Source of the DNA: an uncultured Cellvibrio sp.
Lineage (GTDB): Bacteria > Pseudomonadota > Gammaproteobacteria > Pseudomonadales > Cellvibrionaceae
Direction of reading: 5' to 3'
Length of the DNA: 64,000 nucleotides
Assembly: GCA_937958105.1 (NCBI GenBank)
Contig: CALFXJ010000037.1
Span: 1-64,000 of the forward strand
In this document: positions 36,264 to 45,537 of the stretch, in pieces
Position numbering within the stretch: position 1 is the stretch's first letter
How the letters are laid out: every line of letters begins with the position of its first letter
Position numbers and translations under genes: made by a program
Notes under the pieces: generated by a model
Seen by the model: the letters and a program-made list of their open reading frames with translations, nothing else
What the model was told of the DNA's origin: nothing
Databases searched by the model: none

Positions 36264-38876
36264 ATGAAATCTCTCGCCCAGAAACTATTCGCTGTACTGG
36301 CCTTTGGTGCCTTGTTACTGGCTTTGCTGGTGTCAGCAGCACTCTGGCGGGTGGATCAGCTGATGGCTGAGCTGGGCATTCAATCGCTGGATTATCGAAT
36401 CACCAGCCTCTCCCTGCGCTCGGCAGAACTTTCCCATCTGGATCTTCAATATCAGACTGCAACAGGTCGCCATGACCTTCATGCGCAGGATCTCTCTCTG
36501 AGCTGGACGTGGCCCTCCATTCTGAGTCCGCAGCTGGTATCCGTCGATGTCCCGCAGCTGCAATGGCAGATATCACAGGATCACAATCACTCTTCATCAA
36601 ACGCGACGCAATTGACACTGCCCGAGGATTGGACGCTGCCGGATTATCTTCCTGTCAGCCTGGCGATCCATAACGCCCGGCTGACATTGCCGTGTCCCGC
36701 GGGCGAGTGTCAGCTCGCAGCCCGGCTTGATATGCAACGTACCTCAGACGAACTAACACTGCAGGGCGAAATCTCTCCCGGCGCAGGCGTGCATCAGCAA
36801 GCTGTGCAAGTGACGGCGGATTATCGCGTGGACCAGACCTTGCCTGTGCTGCATCTGCAATTGAATGCCGGCGAAGCGATTCATCTGGACCTGCACACGG
36901 AATTAACGGAAACAGGTTCGCAGAAATGGTCCGGTCGTTTGACCGCGAATGCCCGCTATCCGGACAGCTGGTTGCTGGATGCGCTGGCCGACTGGCACAT
37001 CACACTGGACCAGCAATGGACCCGGACCGTAACTCAACCTATGACCGCGCAGGCGGAGTGGCAACTGGATGTTGATGCGTTATTAGCGGGGCATGTCTCA
37101 TCAGCTGCGCAATCGTTTCCCTGGCAGGCGCTCGACGGATTCGCTCGGCTGGATGTGAATCTTGCATCACCGGTCACAGTGCAAGAGCTGGGTGAATTCA
37201 GTGGAACAGTTGCGCTATACCTGGAGGCAGCGCACGGCACTCTGGAAGCCTACGATCTGTCTCTGGACGTAACCGTGACAGAGCCGGCAATTCCGCCAGC
37301 GGTGCAAAGGCTGGGCGTGGATTTGAATCGCCTACAGGTGCAGGCGCAGTCCCGTGCGGAAAATGTCAGCTTCGCTGCATTGCCTTTGCAGCTGCACCTG
37401 CAGACCCAGGGCGCGTTGACTGCTGATGTCACACTGGATGCAATGGTTGATGTACTTGAAAGACGTGGACGGGCAACAGCGATTGCAATGGATGCGCAGA
37501 TAAAACAACTGCGACCGGCGGAGGACTTTCAGCTTCACAATGTAAATCTTTCGTGGCGCGGTAGCGTTGAGTGGCAAGCCGATCAACTGGTGGTGCAGGC
37601 ACACAAGCCGACGATGATCAGCACTGATCTGCAAGCGGACGCTTTATCCCTGTCAGCCCTCGGCACCAATGTTGTTGTGGATCAGCTGAAGATATCTGCT
37701 GGTTTGGACAAAGCCACCTCGGCTGTCGATTGGACGGCAGCGACACTGGATGGAAATCTGCAACTGACCATCGCCCGCCTGCAGCATCCCCAACTGCAGA
37801 CAAAACCCTGGCGCTGGCAAGGACATGTACAGGGAAGCTGGGAAGATTTTCTGGCCAAGGGTGAATTGACCATCAACAACGCACTGGTGGTAGCGCATCA
37901 GGTAAACCGCAAGCAACAAGAACTCATCGCCGAATGGCAACTGCGGGACATTTTTTTTCTGGCCGGCAATCCGTTTGCGGACCTGGTCAAAGCCTGGCCC
38001 GGATTATTATCGCTCACGCAGGGCAAGGCGAGCAGCACTGGCCGGCTGACGGCAGATCTCCAGCAGGGCAGCATCAAAGAGGTACGGGCTGCGCTGGTGA
38101 TCAACGAGCTGTCAGGCATCTACGACACGACCTTGTTTCAAGGATTAACCACAACGCTGACCATGAACGCGACGCCCACGGCCTTTGTCGTCACAACCGA
38201 TGGCGTGCGGGTGAAGCAGATCAATAAAGGTTTTGTATTTGGCCCGCTCAACAGCGCAGGGGCTTACCGGGCTGACTGGCAGAATCCCACCCAGGGGACG
38301 TTTTCACTGCAGCACTTTCACGCGGAGGTCATCGGGGGCAGTGTAACCACACCCGCACGGGAATTTGATCTCACCCAGGAAAAACACTCGCTGGTACTGA
38401 CGCTGGAGAATATTGATCTTGGCCTGCTGTTGCAGCAGCATCCGTCCACTGAACTCTCCGGTACCGGCAGAATCTCAGGCACGCTGCCGATCGATATTAC
38501 GGCCAGGGGTATCAGTGTGCCTAAGGGCGTGGTGGCAGCCCGTCCACCCGGCGGGCAGCTGCAATACCATTCAGAACGCGCAGAGGCTCTGGCCCGTTCG
38601 CAGCCAGGCATGAAGTTGATCACCGATGCACTGGAAGACTTCCACTACACTGTACTGGCCAGTGACATCAGTTATGATGAGGACGGCAAGCTGCTGCTGG
38701 CCTTACGGCTCGAAGGAAAGAATCCTGCGCTGGAAAAAGGCCGGCCGGTGCACTTCAATATCAACCTGGAAGAAGACCTGCCCGCGATGATCGCCAGTAT
38801 TCAATTGAGCAACCAGATCAGTGATGTGGTGAAGAAACGTCTGCAGGAACATCTGCAGAAACGCGCCAACCGTTAA
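36264..38876 (+). CDS. ydbH: YdbH family envelope protein (AsmA-like, phospholipid transport)
   Basis: An 870-residue protein with an N-terminal membrane anchor (LFAVLAFGALLLALLVSAALW) and a long beta-rich periplasmic part typical of AsmA-like YdbH, which in E. coli acts with TamB and YhdP to carry phospholipids between membranes. The C-terminal domain includes GTGRISGTLPIDITARGISV. It is followed by ynbE and ydbL genes, exactly the E. coli ydbH-ynbE-ydbL operon. The start at 36264 begins the anchor; the frame is open further upstream. Confidence 0.88.
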   Translation: MKSLAQKLFAVLAFGALLLALLVSAALWRVDQLMAELGIQSLDYRITSLSLRSAELSHLDLQYQTATGRHDLHAQDLSLSWTWPSILSPQLVSVDVPQLQWQISQDHNHSSSNATQLTLPEDWTLPDYLPVSLAIHNARLTLPCPAGECQLAARLDMQRTSDELTLQGEISPGAGVHQQAVQVTADYRVDQTLPVLHLQLNAGEAIHLDLHTELTETGSQKWSGRLTANARYPDSWLLDALADWHITLDQQWTRTVTQPMTAQAEWQLDVDALLAGHVSSAAQSFPWQALDGFARLDVNLASPVTVQELGEFSGTVALYLEAAHGTLEAYDLSLDVTVTEPAIPPAVQRLGVDLNRLQVQAQSRAENVSFAALPLQLHLQTQGALTADVTLDAMVDVLERRGRATAIAMDAQIKQLRPAEDFQLHNVNLSWRGSVEWQADQLVVQAHKPTMISTDLQADALSLSALGTNVVVDQLKISAGLDKATSAVDWTAATLDGNLQLTIARLQHPQLQTKPWRWQGHVQGSWEDFLAKGELTINNALVVAHQVNRKQQELIAEWQLRDIFFLAGNPFADLVKAWPGLLSLTQGKASSTGRLTADLQQGSIKEVRAALVINELSGIYDTTLFQGLTTTLTMNATPTAFVVTTDGVRVKQINKGFVFGPLNSAGAYRADWQNPTQGTFSLQHFHAEVIGGSVTTPAREFDLTQEKHSLVLTLENIDLGLLLQQHPSTELSGTGRISGTLPIDITARGISVPKGVVAARPPGGQLQYHSERAEALARSQPGMKLITDALEDFHYTVLASDISYDEDGKLLLALRLEGKNPALEKGRPVHFNINLEEDLPAMIASIQLSNQISDVVKKRLQEHLQKRANR

Positions 38877-38902
38877 TTATTTAATTAATAAAGGACGAGA
38901 TT

Positions 38903-39091
38903 ATGTTCATCATCCGCAATGGCTTTTTTACATTGCTGTTTGCGCTGGCGGCCTGCACGCCGACGGTGCAGGTGGCGGTGCCGAATGAGCCGATCAACAT
39001 TAACTTGAATGTGAAGATTGAGCACGAAATTTATATCAGGGTCGACAAACAACTGGACGAGCTGTTCAGCGATTCCAGCGGTCTGTTTTAA
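38903..39091 (+). CDS. ynbE: YnbE family lipoprotein
   Basis: A 62-residue lipoprotein: signal ending LAAC (Cys18), then TPTVQVAVPNEPININLNVKI and EHEIYIRVDKQLDELF, the YnbE pattern. In E. coli YnbE is an outer membrane lipoprotein that pairs with YdbH to bridge the periplasm, extending its beta-sheet. It sits between ydbH and ydbL, 26 nt after ydbH. Confidence 0.9.
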   Translation: MFIIRNGFFTLLFALAACTPTVQVAVPNEPININLNVKIEHEIYIRVDKQLDELFSDSSGLF

Positions 39092-39119
39092 TCGGCGGAA
39101 ATCATGTGAGGAATACACA

Positions 39120-39473
39120 ATGAAATATTTAACTTTTCTGAAACTGAGTCTGTGCAGTTTACTGTTCGTTGTTTCGCTGCCGCTGATGGCCATGACCCTG
39201 CAACAGGCAATGAGTAACCTGGGCACCGCCAAAGAGCAGGGGCTGGTGGGTGAGCAGCCGGATGGTTATCTGGGTGTGGTCAGTGCAGGGGGTGATGCAG
39301 CGGAGATCGTACAGCTGATCAACAATGCCCGGCGCGAACAGTATCAACGCCTCGCAAAAGACAATAATCTGTCACTGTCTGATGTTGAAGCCATGGCGGG
39401 GCAGAAGGCTATTGAAAAAACCCAGCCGGGTCATTTTATTCAGGTCAATGGCAAGTGGGCGAAAAAACCCTGA
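39120..39473 (+). CDS. ydbL: YdbL family periplasmic protein (DUF1318)
   Basis: A 117-residue protein with a signal peptide ending PLMA, then DUF1318: AKEQGLVGEQPDGYLGVV, INNARREQYQRLAKDNNLS and EAMAGQKAIEKTQPGHFIQ. E. coli YdbL modulates assembly of the YdbH-YnbE bridge. The start at 39120 has TGAGGAA upstream and begins the signal peptide; the open frame upstream (from 39018) overlaps ynbE out of frame. Confidence 0.9.
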   Translation: MKYLTFLKLSLCSLLFVVSLPLMAMTLQQAMSNLGTAKEQGLVGEQPDGYLGVVSAGGDAAEIVQLINNARREQYQRLAKDNNLSLSDVEAMAGQKAIEKTQPGHFIQVNGKWAKKP

Positions 39474-39540
39474 TGCCTCGCTGAGAAAATAAATAAACGA
39501 TGCTTTAGTGACATCACAAGAAAAATAATTTGAGGTTTTT

Positions 39541-40596
39541 ATGTTGAAGAACGCATTGCCTGTTCTGGCTTTTTTCCTGCTGGCCGCCTGTACCAATCAC
39601 GCTCTACATACCGCGTCATCGCCGGAAGGCTTTTCAGGTGAACAGGTCCGTTTGATCGGGCGGTTTGAGCAGAAGGATGGCGAAGCGGCGTTTACCTGGC
39701 CCGGTTCGGCCCTCGCATTTCGTTTTGAGGGAACAGAAGCCGGTATCACCATCGCCAGCAATGGGCGAGTGCGTTTTGAAGTGGATGTGGACGGTGTTGT
39801 GGCGGACCTTTGGGTTGAGGAGGGGGAGCGATTCTATACCCTTGCGTCTGGCTTGCAGCCCGGCCGTCATGACCTACGCCTCACGCGGTTAACAGAATCC
39901 TTTTCCCTGGTAACGCGTTTTACGCAAGATCCCCAGGTTGACGGAAAACTTTTAGCGGCACCGGCAGCACCCCAGCGCCGTCTGCTGGCCGTGGGTGATT
40001 CCATCACCGCCGGCTACGGTGTGGAAGGTGAGAGTTACGCATGTCATTACGCACCGGAAACCAGTAATCAACAGCTGACTTATGCGGCGCTGGCGGCGGA
40101 AGCACTGAACGCGGACCTGCACAGCATCGCCTGGTCCGGCATCGGTGCCTGGCGCTCATACGGTGAAGAAAAACCGGTCAACCCCACCATCCTTGAGCGC
40201 TACCAGCGCACACTGGCGGATGATCCTGAAAGCCGCTGGGATGTTGCGCGTTATCAACCGGATGCGATCACTATTGCCATCGGCACCAACGATTACTGGC
40301 AGGGTTCGGTAACTGATGAGTATCAACTGCGCATGATCAGCCTGATCGACCGCGTTCAGCGTGATTATCCCGGCAAGCCGATTTATTTGATCGTCAGCCC
40401 CATGCTCAGTGGTGCCGCACGCGATGATCACAAAGCGCGGCTGACAGCATTGGAAGAAAGCCAGGTGCACATGCTCGACCTAGGAAAGATCGAACCGGCA
40501 GACGGCTACGGCTGCGACTACCATCCCAACCTAACCACCCAGCGCCGCGCAGCCCAGGCCCTCACCCAACGCCTGCGCACCGATTTAAACTGGTAA
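39541..40596 (+). CDS. SGNH-hydrolase lipoprotein, CE2-like carbohydrate esterase
   Basis: A 351-residue lipoprotein (lipobox LLAAC, Cys17). An N-terminal jelly-roll-like domain (about 30-140, TWPGSALAFRFEGTEAGI) precedes an SGNH hydrolase domain with the nucleophile in AVGDSITAGYG, TIAIGTNDYW and the catalytic His in CDYHPN. This layout is that of carbohydrate esterase family 2, which removes acetyl groups from xylan or mannan. The residue three before the His is Cys, not the usual Asp, which fits the Ser-His dyad described for some CE2 enzymes. It may be linked to plant cell-wall use, but no polysaccharide locus surrounds it. Confidence 0.82.
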   Translation: MLKNALPVLAFFLLAACTNHALHTASSPEGFSGEQVRLIGRFEQKDGEAAFTWPGSALAFRFEGTEAGITIASNGRVRFEVDVDGVVADLWVEEGERFYTLASGLQPGRHDLRLTRLTESFSLVTRFTQDPQVDGKLLAAPAAPQRRLLAVGDSITAGYGVEGESYACHYAPETSNQQLTYAALAAEALNADLHSIAWSGIGAWRSYGEEKPVNPTILERYQRTLADDPESRWDVARYQPDAITIAIGTNDYWQGSVTDEYQLRMISLIDRVQRDYPGKPIYLIVSPMLSGAARDDHKARLTALEESQVHMLDLGKIEPADGYGCDYHPNLTTQRRAAQALTQRLRTDLNW

Positions 40597-40978
40597 CCAA
40601 CACCCACCCGTAGGTCGGATTAGCGCAACGCGCGTAATCCGACACACCCAGCGGATTCAACCCTCCTCAATTACCGCGAATGTCGGATTACGCGTTGCTA
40701 ATCCGACCTACGGTCTCAGGTAGATTACCCAGCTCACGTAGGTCGGATTAGCGCAGCGTAATCCGACGCGTTTGATGGATTAACCCTTCCCCAAAACGCG
40801 GCAAAAAATGTCGGATTACGCTTTGCTAATCCGACCTACGGTCTCAGGTAGATTATCCAGGCTCACGTAGGTCGGATTAGCGCAGCGTAATCCGACACGT
40901 TTGGTGGATTAACCCTTCCCCAAAACACGGCAAAAAATGTCGAATTACGCACGTTGCGCTAATCCGACCTACGTCACA
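40597..40978. repeat. REP-like palindrome array with 128-bp tandem unit
   Basis: Six copies in alternating orientation: 40609-40644, 40681-40712, 40737-40768, 40809-40840, 40865-40897 and 40938-40973. From 40681 the sequence is a tandem repeat: unit 40681-40808, unit 40809-40937 and a partial third from 40938. Each unit holds an inverted pair plus a shared spacer (GGTCTCAGGTAGATTA and TTAACCCTTCCCCAAAA). No gene fits in this 380-bp gap between convergent genes. Confidence 0.92.
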
Positions 40979-42457
40979 TCAGGATTGGGTGGCGGGGTTT
41001 GTGATGGGGTGTTTGTCGGTGTTGTCGCGCTGGGCGGTGAGGAGGGCGAGGGCTTCGTCCGGTGAAACTTTGTTACGCGGTGTGATGAAGCTGACCAAGA
41101 TGCCCGCCAGCAGTGCAACACCCACCGAGGGCAATATCGGATTGCCCAGCGCGCTCATAGCTGTGGGCGTCAGCATTACGGCGAAGGAGGTTGCGGATGC
41201 GCCTGCCAGTGATGCAATGGCACCCTGCCAGGTGTAGCGCGACCAGAATTTCCCCAGCACGCCGCACGCGAACATGCCGGACATCACCGTGGAAATCATA
41301 TTGGTGATGTAAGTAATAATGTCATCCGAAGCCAGGGCAAAGCTCAACGCAAGGCCGGTCACACACACAACTCCGACCCGCGAGTATCCAATCATTTTTT
41401 CCGGAGCTGGTGAGCGGCCGGTAACGATGATAAAGATATCGCGCAACAGAATGGCTACACCGGCAATCGCGTCAGAGCTGGCACTGGACATAGTGGCCGA
41501 CAATCCGGCGATCAATACGATGATGCCGATGTAGACAGGCAGCACTTCCAGTGCAAGAAAGGGAAACGCAAAATTGCGATTATCCAGTTCCGGATTGAGT
41601 GCAAATGCAGCCATACCGATCAGCGCCGGTATGAAGGAAAAGAATAGATATAATCCACCGGACAGTGCAAAGGATTTGCGCACGGAACTTACGCTGGCCG
41701 CGGAGTAAATGCGTTGTCGGAAAGAGGGAGTCGCCAGCACACCCACCGCTACCACCAGCATCAGCGACAGTGCATGCAGCGCACCGATTTTATCGATAGC
41801 AAGAAAACTGATGTTGGCCGCAGGTTGCGCCGACATCATTACATCCCAACCACCGGCCTGATGCAGTGCGAAGAGTGCCATCAGGATAAAACCGACAAAC
41901 AGAATGATCGCCTGGATGGTGTCGGTCCATACCACAGCACTGTAACCACCAATCACCACATAGACACTGAAGCCCACGGCAATAATGATCTTGGCGGTGG
42001 CTGCATCCACACCGGCAATCCAAGCGAGGTACATACCCCCGCCGAGGATGTGTGCACCCAGCCAGCCGATGCACGCGAGAAAGATCAGCACGCCCACAAT
42101 ATTTTTTACCGCCCGGTTAGCGCCTACGTAATACGACAGCTCTTCGCTCATGGTCATGAACTGCAGATCGCGCGCGGGCGCAAACCACCAGGCCGTCAAG
42201 AGGATGCCTATCGCACCGCCGATTCCATAGAGCGCCCCGGCCCAGCCATTGGCATAACCGAAACCCACCGCGCCCATGGAAGAACCTGTGCCCACCATGG
42301 TGGCTACGGTGGTGCCCAGCGTCAGCAGAAGCGGCAGGCTGCGCCCCGCCAGCAGAAAATCATCCCCGTCTTTCTGTTTGCGCGAAACGGCCCAGCCAAG
42401 CCAGATTAAAAACACCACGTAGGCAGCAAATGAAATTAAAAAAGCCTGACTGCTCAT
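40979..42457 (-). CDS. Sodium:solute symporter (SSS family)
   Basis: A 492-residue transporter with about 13 membrane helices. It shows GRSLPLLLTLGTTVATMVGTGS near residue 40 and the GGYSAVVWTDTIQAIILFVG region near 170, typical of the SSS family (PutP/SglT-like), which couples Na+ to uptake of sugars, amino acids or other organic acids. It is last in a minus-strand cluster with ridA, N-acyl-D-amino-acid deacylase and an RpiR regulator, so the substrate is probably an N-acyl amino acid, D-amino acid or amino sugar. The exact substrate cannot be told. Confidence 0.88.
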   Translation of the reverse strand: MSSQAFLISFAAYVVFLIWLGWAVSRKQKDGDDFLLAGRSLPLLLTLGTTVATMVGTGSSMGAVGFGYANGWAGALYGIGGAIGILLTAWWFAPARDLQFMTMSEELSYYVGANRAVKNIVGVLIFLACIGWLGAHILGGGMYLAWIAGVDAATAKIIIAVGFSVYVVIGGYSAVVWTDTIQAIILFVGFILMALFALHQAGGWDVMMSAQPAANISFLAIDKIGALHALSLMLVVAVGVLATPSFRQRIYSAASVSSVRKSFALSGGLYLFFSFIPALIGMAAFALNPELDNRNFAFPFLALEVLPVYIGIIVLIAGLSATMSSASSDAIAGVAILLRDIFIIVTGRSPAPEKMIGYSRVGVVCVTGLALSFALASDDIITYITNMISTVMSGMFACGVLGKFWSRYTWQGAIASLAGASATSFAVMLTPTAMSALGNPILPSVGVALLAGILVSFITPRNKVSPDEALALLTAQRDNTDKHPITNPATQS

Positions 42458-42532
42458 AATGATCTCGTAATTATTGTTTTGAGAAATCCCTGCAACAGCG
42501 GGCCGTGCCGTTGCCGAAACTTTTAATAAAAA

Positions 42533-42928
42533 TTACTGGTGCGCTGGATCTTTATAACAGACCACACCCACTTCCACCTTGCAATCCACCACCAGATCAC
42601 AGACGGAACAGATGCGGGCCGGTGGGTGTTCACCGAAGACTTCGCGGAAGACTTTGTTGAACGACTGAAAATAACGGGCGTCAGTGAGGATCACTGTCAC
42701 ATGCACCACATCGGCCAGACCGTAGCCTGCGTCTTCCATAATCTTCAGGCAGTTGTTGATCGCCAGACGCGACTGCTCAACGATACCGCCTTCCACCACT
42801 TCGCCATCCACCATGGGTGTCTGCCCCGAAACATACAGCCATCCACCGGCTGCTACCGCACTGGAAAAAGGCAGATGTTGTCCACCGGTACCGACACCAC
42901 CGGCGGCACCGAAACGCGTGATGCTCAT
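42533..42928 (-). CDS. RidA/YjgF family enamine/imine deaminase
   Basis: A 131-residue protein of the RidA (YER057c/UK114) family, with SSAVAAGGWLYVSGQTPMVDG, IVEQSRLAINNCLKIMEDAG and the substrate-binding Arg in HPPARICSVCDL. RidA proteins hydrolyse reactive enamine or imine intermediates made by PLP deaminases. Next to a D-amino-acid deaminase-like gene and a deacylase, it likely clears the 2-aminoacrylate-type product. Its start overlaps the deacylase stop by 4 nt. Confidence 0.9.
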   Translation of the reverse strand: MSITRFGAAGGVGTGGQHLPFSSAVAAGGWLYVSGQTPMVDGEVVEGGIVEQSRLAINNCLKIMEDAGYGLADVVHVTVILTDARYFQSFNKVFREVFGEHPPARICSVCDLVVDCKVEVGVVCYKDPAHQ

Positions 42929-44412
42929 AAGGTTTCCTCACATACAGCTAAATTTGACGTAGAAAGGGAAGGGGTTGCGCGCGCAAGAAATTTTCCGGCG
43001 CGTTGCGGGCTGAGCTGGCCATCACTGTAAGTGAGGTGACCATTGACCCAGACTTTTTCGATACCCGCAGCGCTCTGCTGCGGATGTTCAAAGGTGGCCA
43101 TATCTTTGATGCGATCAATATCGAACAGCACCAGATCCGCAAAATAATTGTCCGCGATCAGGCCGCGCTGGTGCAGCTTGAATTCTTCGGCTGAAAGGCC
43201 GGTCATCTTGCGAATGGCTTCGGGTAGTTCGAAGAGTTCAAGATCCCGTGCGTAGTGGCCAATCACCCGAGGGAAGGTGCCCCACAGCCGAGGATGGGGA
43301 TGAGGGTCGTTGGGCAGGCCGTCGGAGCCGATCATGGTGCGTGGAAAACGCAGAATATTGCGCACGTCCTGTTCGTTCATGCCGTGGTACACCGCCCCGG
43401 CAGGAATTAATTTTTTTGCTGCATCAAGCAGCGGTAGCTTCCAGTCCGCCGCAATTTCCGCCAGCAGACGGCCGCCCATCTCCGGGTGTGGTTCGGACCA
43501 GGTAATAAACACATCATAGTCGTCCGTCACCTGGCCGAGGTCGAGTGTGCTGGAGCTGGCAGAGTAGGGGTAACAGTCGCAGGCGATCTTCTGTGAGCGC
43601 GCGTGATGTTCAAGATGATGAAGGATCTCGGTGCTGCGTCCCCAGTTGCCGGCGCCAGCACACTTCAGGTGTGAGACGATCAGGGGAATTCTGCCGTGAC
43701 GTGCGGTGGCAAAGGCTTCATCCATGGCCTGGATGATGCCATCAAACTCGGTGCGCAGGTGCGTGGTGTAGATGCCACCGAAGGCGGCCAGCTCTTCCAC
43801 CAGCGCCATGACTTCTTCGGTGGGTGCATGGTTTGCATTGTTATAGGCCAGCCCTGAACTCAGTCCCAGAGCTCCCTGTGCCAAGGCTTCGCGCAGCTGT
43901 TGTTTCATCGCGGCAATTTCCTGCGCAGTGGCGGGCCGCATCAGATCGTCCATGTGGTTGCTGCGCAGGGCGGTGTGGCCGATCAGTGCGCCGAGGTTAA
44001 CTCCGGGTTGCGCCGCTTCAACGGCGCTGACGTAATCCTTGAAGGTCGGATAGCGAAAATCCTCGCGCTTGCCCAGGAGGTTCATGGGGTTGGGTGGATC
44101 GCTGCGCAGGGTGACCGGACTGACACTGATGCCGCAGTTGCCGACGATGACAGTTGTGACGCCCTGTGTGATCTTGGCGCGCATCTGCGGCGCGTTGATA
44201 ACCTGGGTGTCGTCGTGGGTGTGGACGTCGATAAAACCGGGGGCGAGAAATAATCCTTCAGCCTCGATGACGTTGTGAGCGCGGAGGTTGCTGTTGGCCG
44301 GGTGGAGCGCGATCCGCTCGTTCACTATGGCAACATCGGCAGCAAAGGCGGGAGCCCCGCTGCCATCCAGGATCGTGGCGCCGCGAATCAGGGTTTCGTA
44401 CATCGTCATCAC
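42925..44412 (-). CDS. N-acyl-D-amino-acid deacylase
   Basis: A 495-residue amidohydrolase. Metal and active-site motifs of D-aminoacylases are visible: FIDVHTHDD (HxH), VGNCGISVSP with the bridging Cys, YTTHLRTE and ISHLKCAG (metal His and carboxylate-side Lys), and MIGSDGLPNDPHPHPR with the catalytic Asp. It removes acyl groups from N-acyl-D-amino acids, releasing free D-amino acids. Two start codons are possible (44412 or 44403). It lies between the regulator and ridA in one minus-strand operon. Confidence 0.9.
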   Translation of the reverse strand: MMTMYETLIRGATILDGSGAPAFAADVAIVNERIALHPANSNLRAHNVIEAEGLFLAPGFIDVHTHDDTQVINAPQMRAKITQGVTTVIVGNCGISVSPVTLRSDPPNPMNLLGKREDFRYPTFKDYVSAVEAAQPGVNLGALIGHTALRSNHMDDLMRPATAQEIAAMKQQLREALAQGALGLSSGLAYNNANHAPTEEVMALVEELAAFGGIYTTHLRTEFDGIIQAMDEAFATARHGRIPLIVSHLKCAGAGNWGRSTEILHHLEHHARSQKIACDCYPYSASSSTLDLGQVTDDYDVFITWSEPHPEMGGRLLAEIAADWKLPLLDAAKKLIPAGAVYHGMNEQDVRNILRFPRTMIGSDGLPNDPHPHPRLWGTFPRVIGHYARDLELFELPEAIRKMTGLSAEEFKLHQRGLIADNYFADLVLFDIDRIKDMATFEHPQQSAAGIEKVWVNGHLTYSDGQLSPQRAGKFLARATPSLSTSNLAVCEETL

Positions 44413-44466
44413 TCATCGGGGTAAGTGCCTGCCGGAGAAACCACTGAAGGGCTGCTTTCAGAAGTC

Positions 44467-45333
44467 CTAGTCTCCCAGGGGCAAACGATCCTTACCGTGT
44501 TTGTGTATATCCAGGTTGTGCTTCAAACGCCGCAGTTTTTCGCGGCTCTTGCGTTTGTTCTTGATGGCCAGTTCCGTCGCCAGTACATCGATCGCTGCCA
44601 TCATGACGTAGCGCGATGCACTGGGCTTAAAGATGTAATCTGTCTCAATCGGCTCTATGGGTATGACCAGGTCCACCGAGCTGCCCAGTGGAGAATCCGC
44701 CGGCGTGATGGCAATGGTCTGCGCGCTGTAAGCGCGGGCGATCTGCGCTGCCTCGGTGACGTCCGGGCTGTACCCGCCCAGCGACAGGCAGATGACCACA
44801 TCATTGTTATCAATCGTGGCGGCGGCCATACGCATCAGCATGGGGTCTGAATAGGCCGTCGCGGCAAATCCCAGGCGAAACAGGCGGTGCTGGCATTCCT
44901 GCGCCATGATGGTGGAGCCGCCGCCTACACCGAAGATCAGGATCTGGCGCGCCTTCGTCAGCATTTCGACCGCTGTGTACACCGTTTCTATGGTGATAAG
45001 CTGCGCGTTAAAGTCCAGCGCGCTTTTGATCGTTTCATAGATGCCATGGATGCCGGTTGGCTCGACCTTGACCTCAGAGATGAAGCGCTGCCCCACCGCC
45101 AGAGACTGGGCCAGTCGCAACTTGAGATCGCGCACATTTTTACAGCCCAGCGCGCGGGCAAACCGGGTGATAGTGGCTTCACTCACCTCGGATTTCTGCG
45201 CAAGCTCGCTGATGCTGGCATGCGCGGCAAAATTAAGATCATCAAGTATCAGGGTTGCGATCTTGCGCTCGGCGTCGCTCAGCTGGTCGTAGAGCTTGGC
45301 GATCTGCGACACCATGTCTATCTCGTAACTCAC
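44467..45333 (-). CDS. MurR/RpiR family transcriptional regulator
   Basis: A 288-residue regulator with an N-terminal HTH domain (YDQLSDAERKIATLILDD, ISELAQKSEVSEATITRFARALG) and a C-terminal SIS domain (AVEMLTKARQILIFGVGGGS, and IAITPADSPLGSSVDLVIPI). SIS domains bind phosphosugars, which suggests an amino-sugar phosphate ligand such as GlcNAc-6-P or MurNAc-6-P; this is inferred. The start is GTG 45333 with GAGGAG 6 nt before; the frame is open upstream to 45414. It leads the D-amino-acid operon and faces the deaminase gene. Confidence 0.88.
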   Translation of the reverse strand: MSYEIDMVSQIAKLYDQLSDAERKIATLILDDLNFAAHASISELAQKSEVSEATITRFARALGCKNVRDLKLRLAQSLAVGQRFISEVKVEPTGIHGIYETIKSALDFNAQLITIETVYTAVEMLTKARQILIFGVGGGSTIMAQECQHRLFRLGFAATAYSDPMLMRMAAATIDNNDVVICLSLGGYSPDVTEAAQIARAYSAQTIAITPADSPLGSSVDLVIPIEPIETDYIFKPSASRYVMMAAIDVLATELAIKNKRKSREKLRRLKHNLDIHKHGKDRLPLGD

Positions 45334-45405
45334 GGTCGGCTCCTCGGGTATTTCATGCTGGCGGTCAGGTCTACCAGCGCGCGTGTATTGCCGATCCTGT
45401 CGGTC

Positions 45406-45466
45406 ATGATACACGAATGTTTGAAAATACCAATAATTGTCTTTAAATTGTGATAGTTTCTATCAT
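45406..45466. promoter_or_regulatory. Divergent promoters with RpiR operator candidate
   Basis: The inverted repeat TGATAG-TTT-CTATCA (45451-45465) has 6-bp perfect arms. The plus-strand promoter fits TTGTCT (45437-45442) and TATCAT (45461-45466) at 18-bp spacing, so the repeat covers its spacer and -10. The minus-strand promoter fits TTGGTA (45428-45433) and TATCAT (45406-45411), 16-bp spacing. Binding of the RpiR protein here could control both directions. Hexamer matches are 4 to 5 of 6. Confidence 0.55.
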
Positions 45467-45537
45467 TTTGTCCGCGTCGCTGCGGAGGGCTGAAAGAGCC
45501 GTATGTTGCCATATTTATGCTGGATCGGGACCTGCTC

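Noticed and set aside
40597..40978. CRISPR array
   Set aside because: The repeats are palindromic REP-like units in both orientations with duplicated, not unique, spacers; no cas genes nearby.
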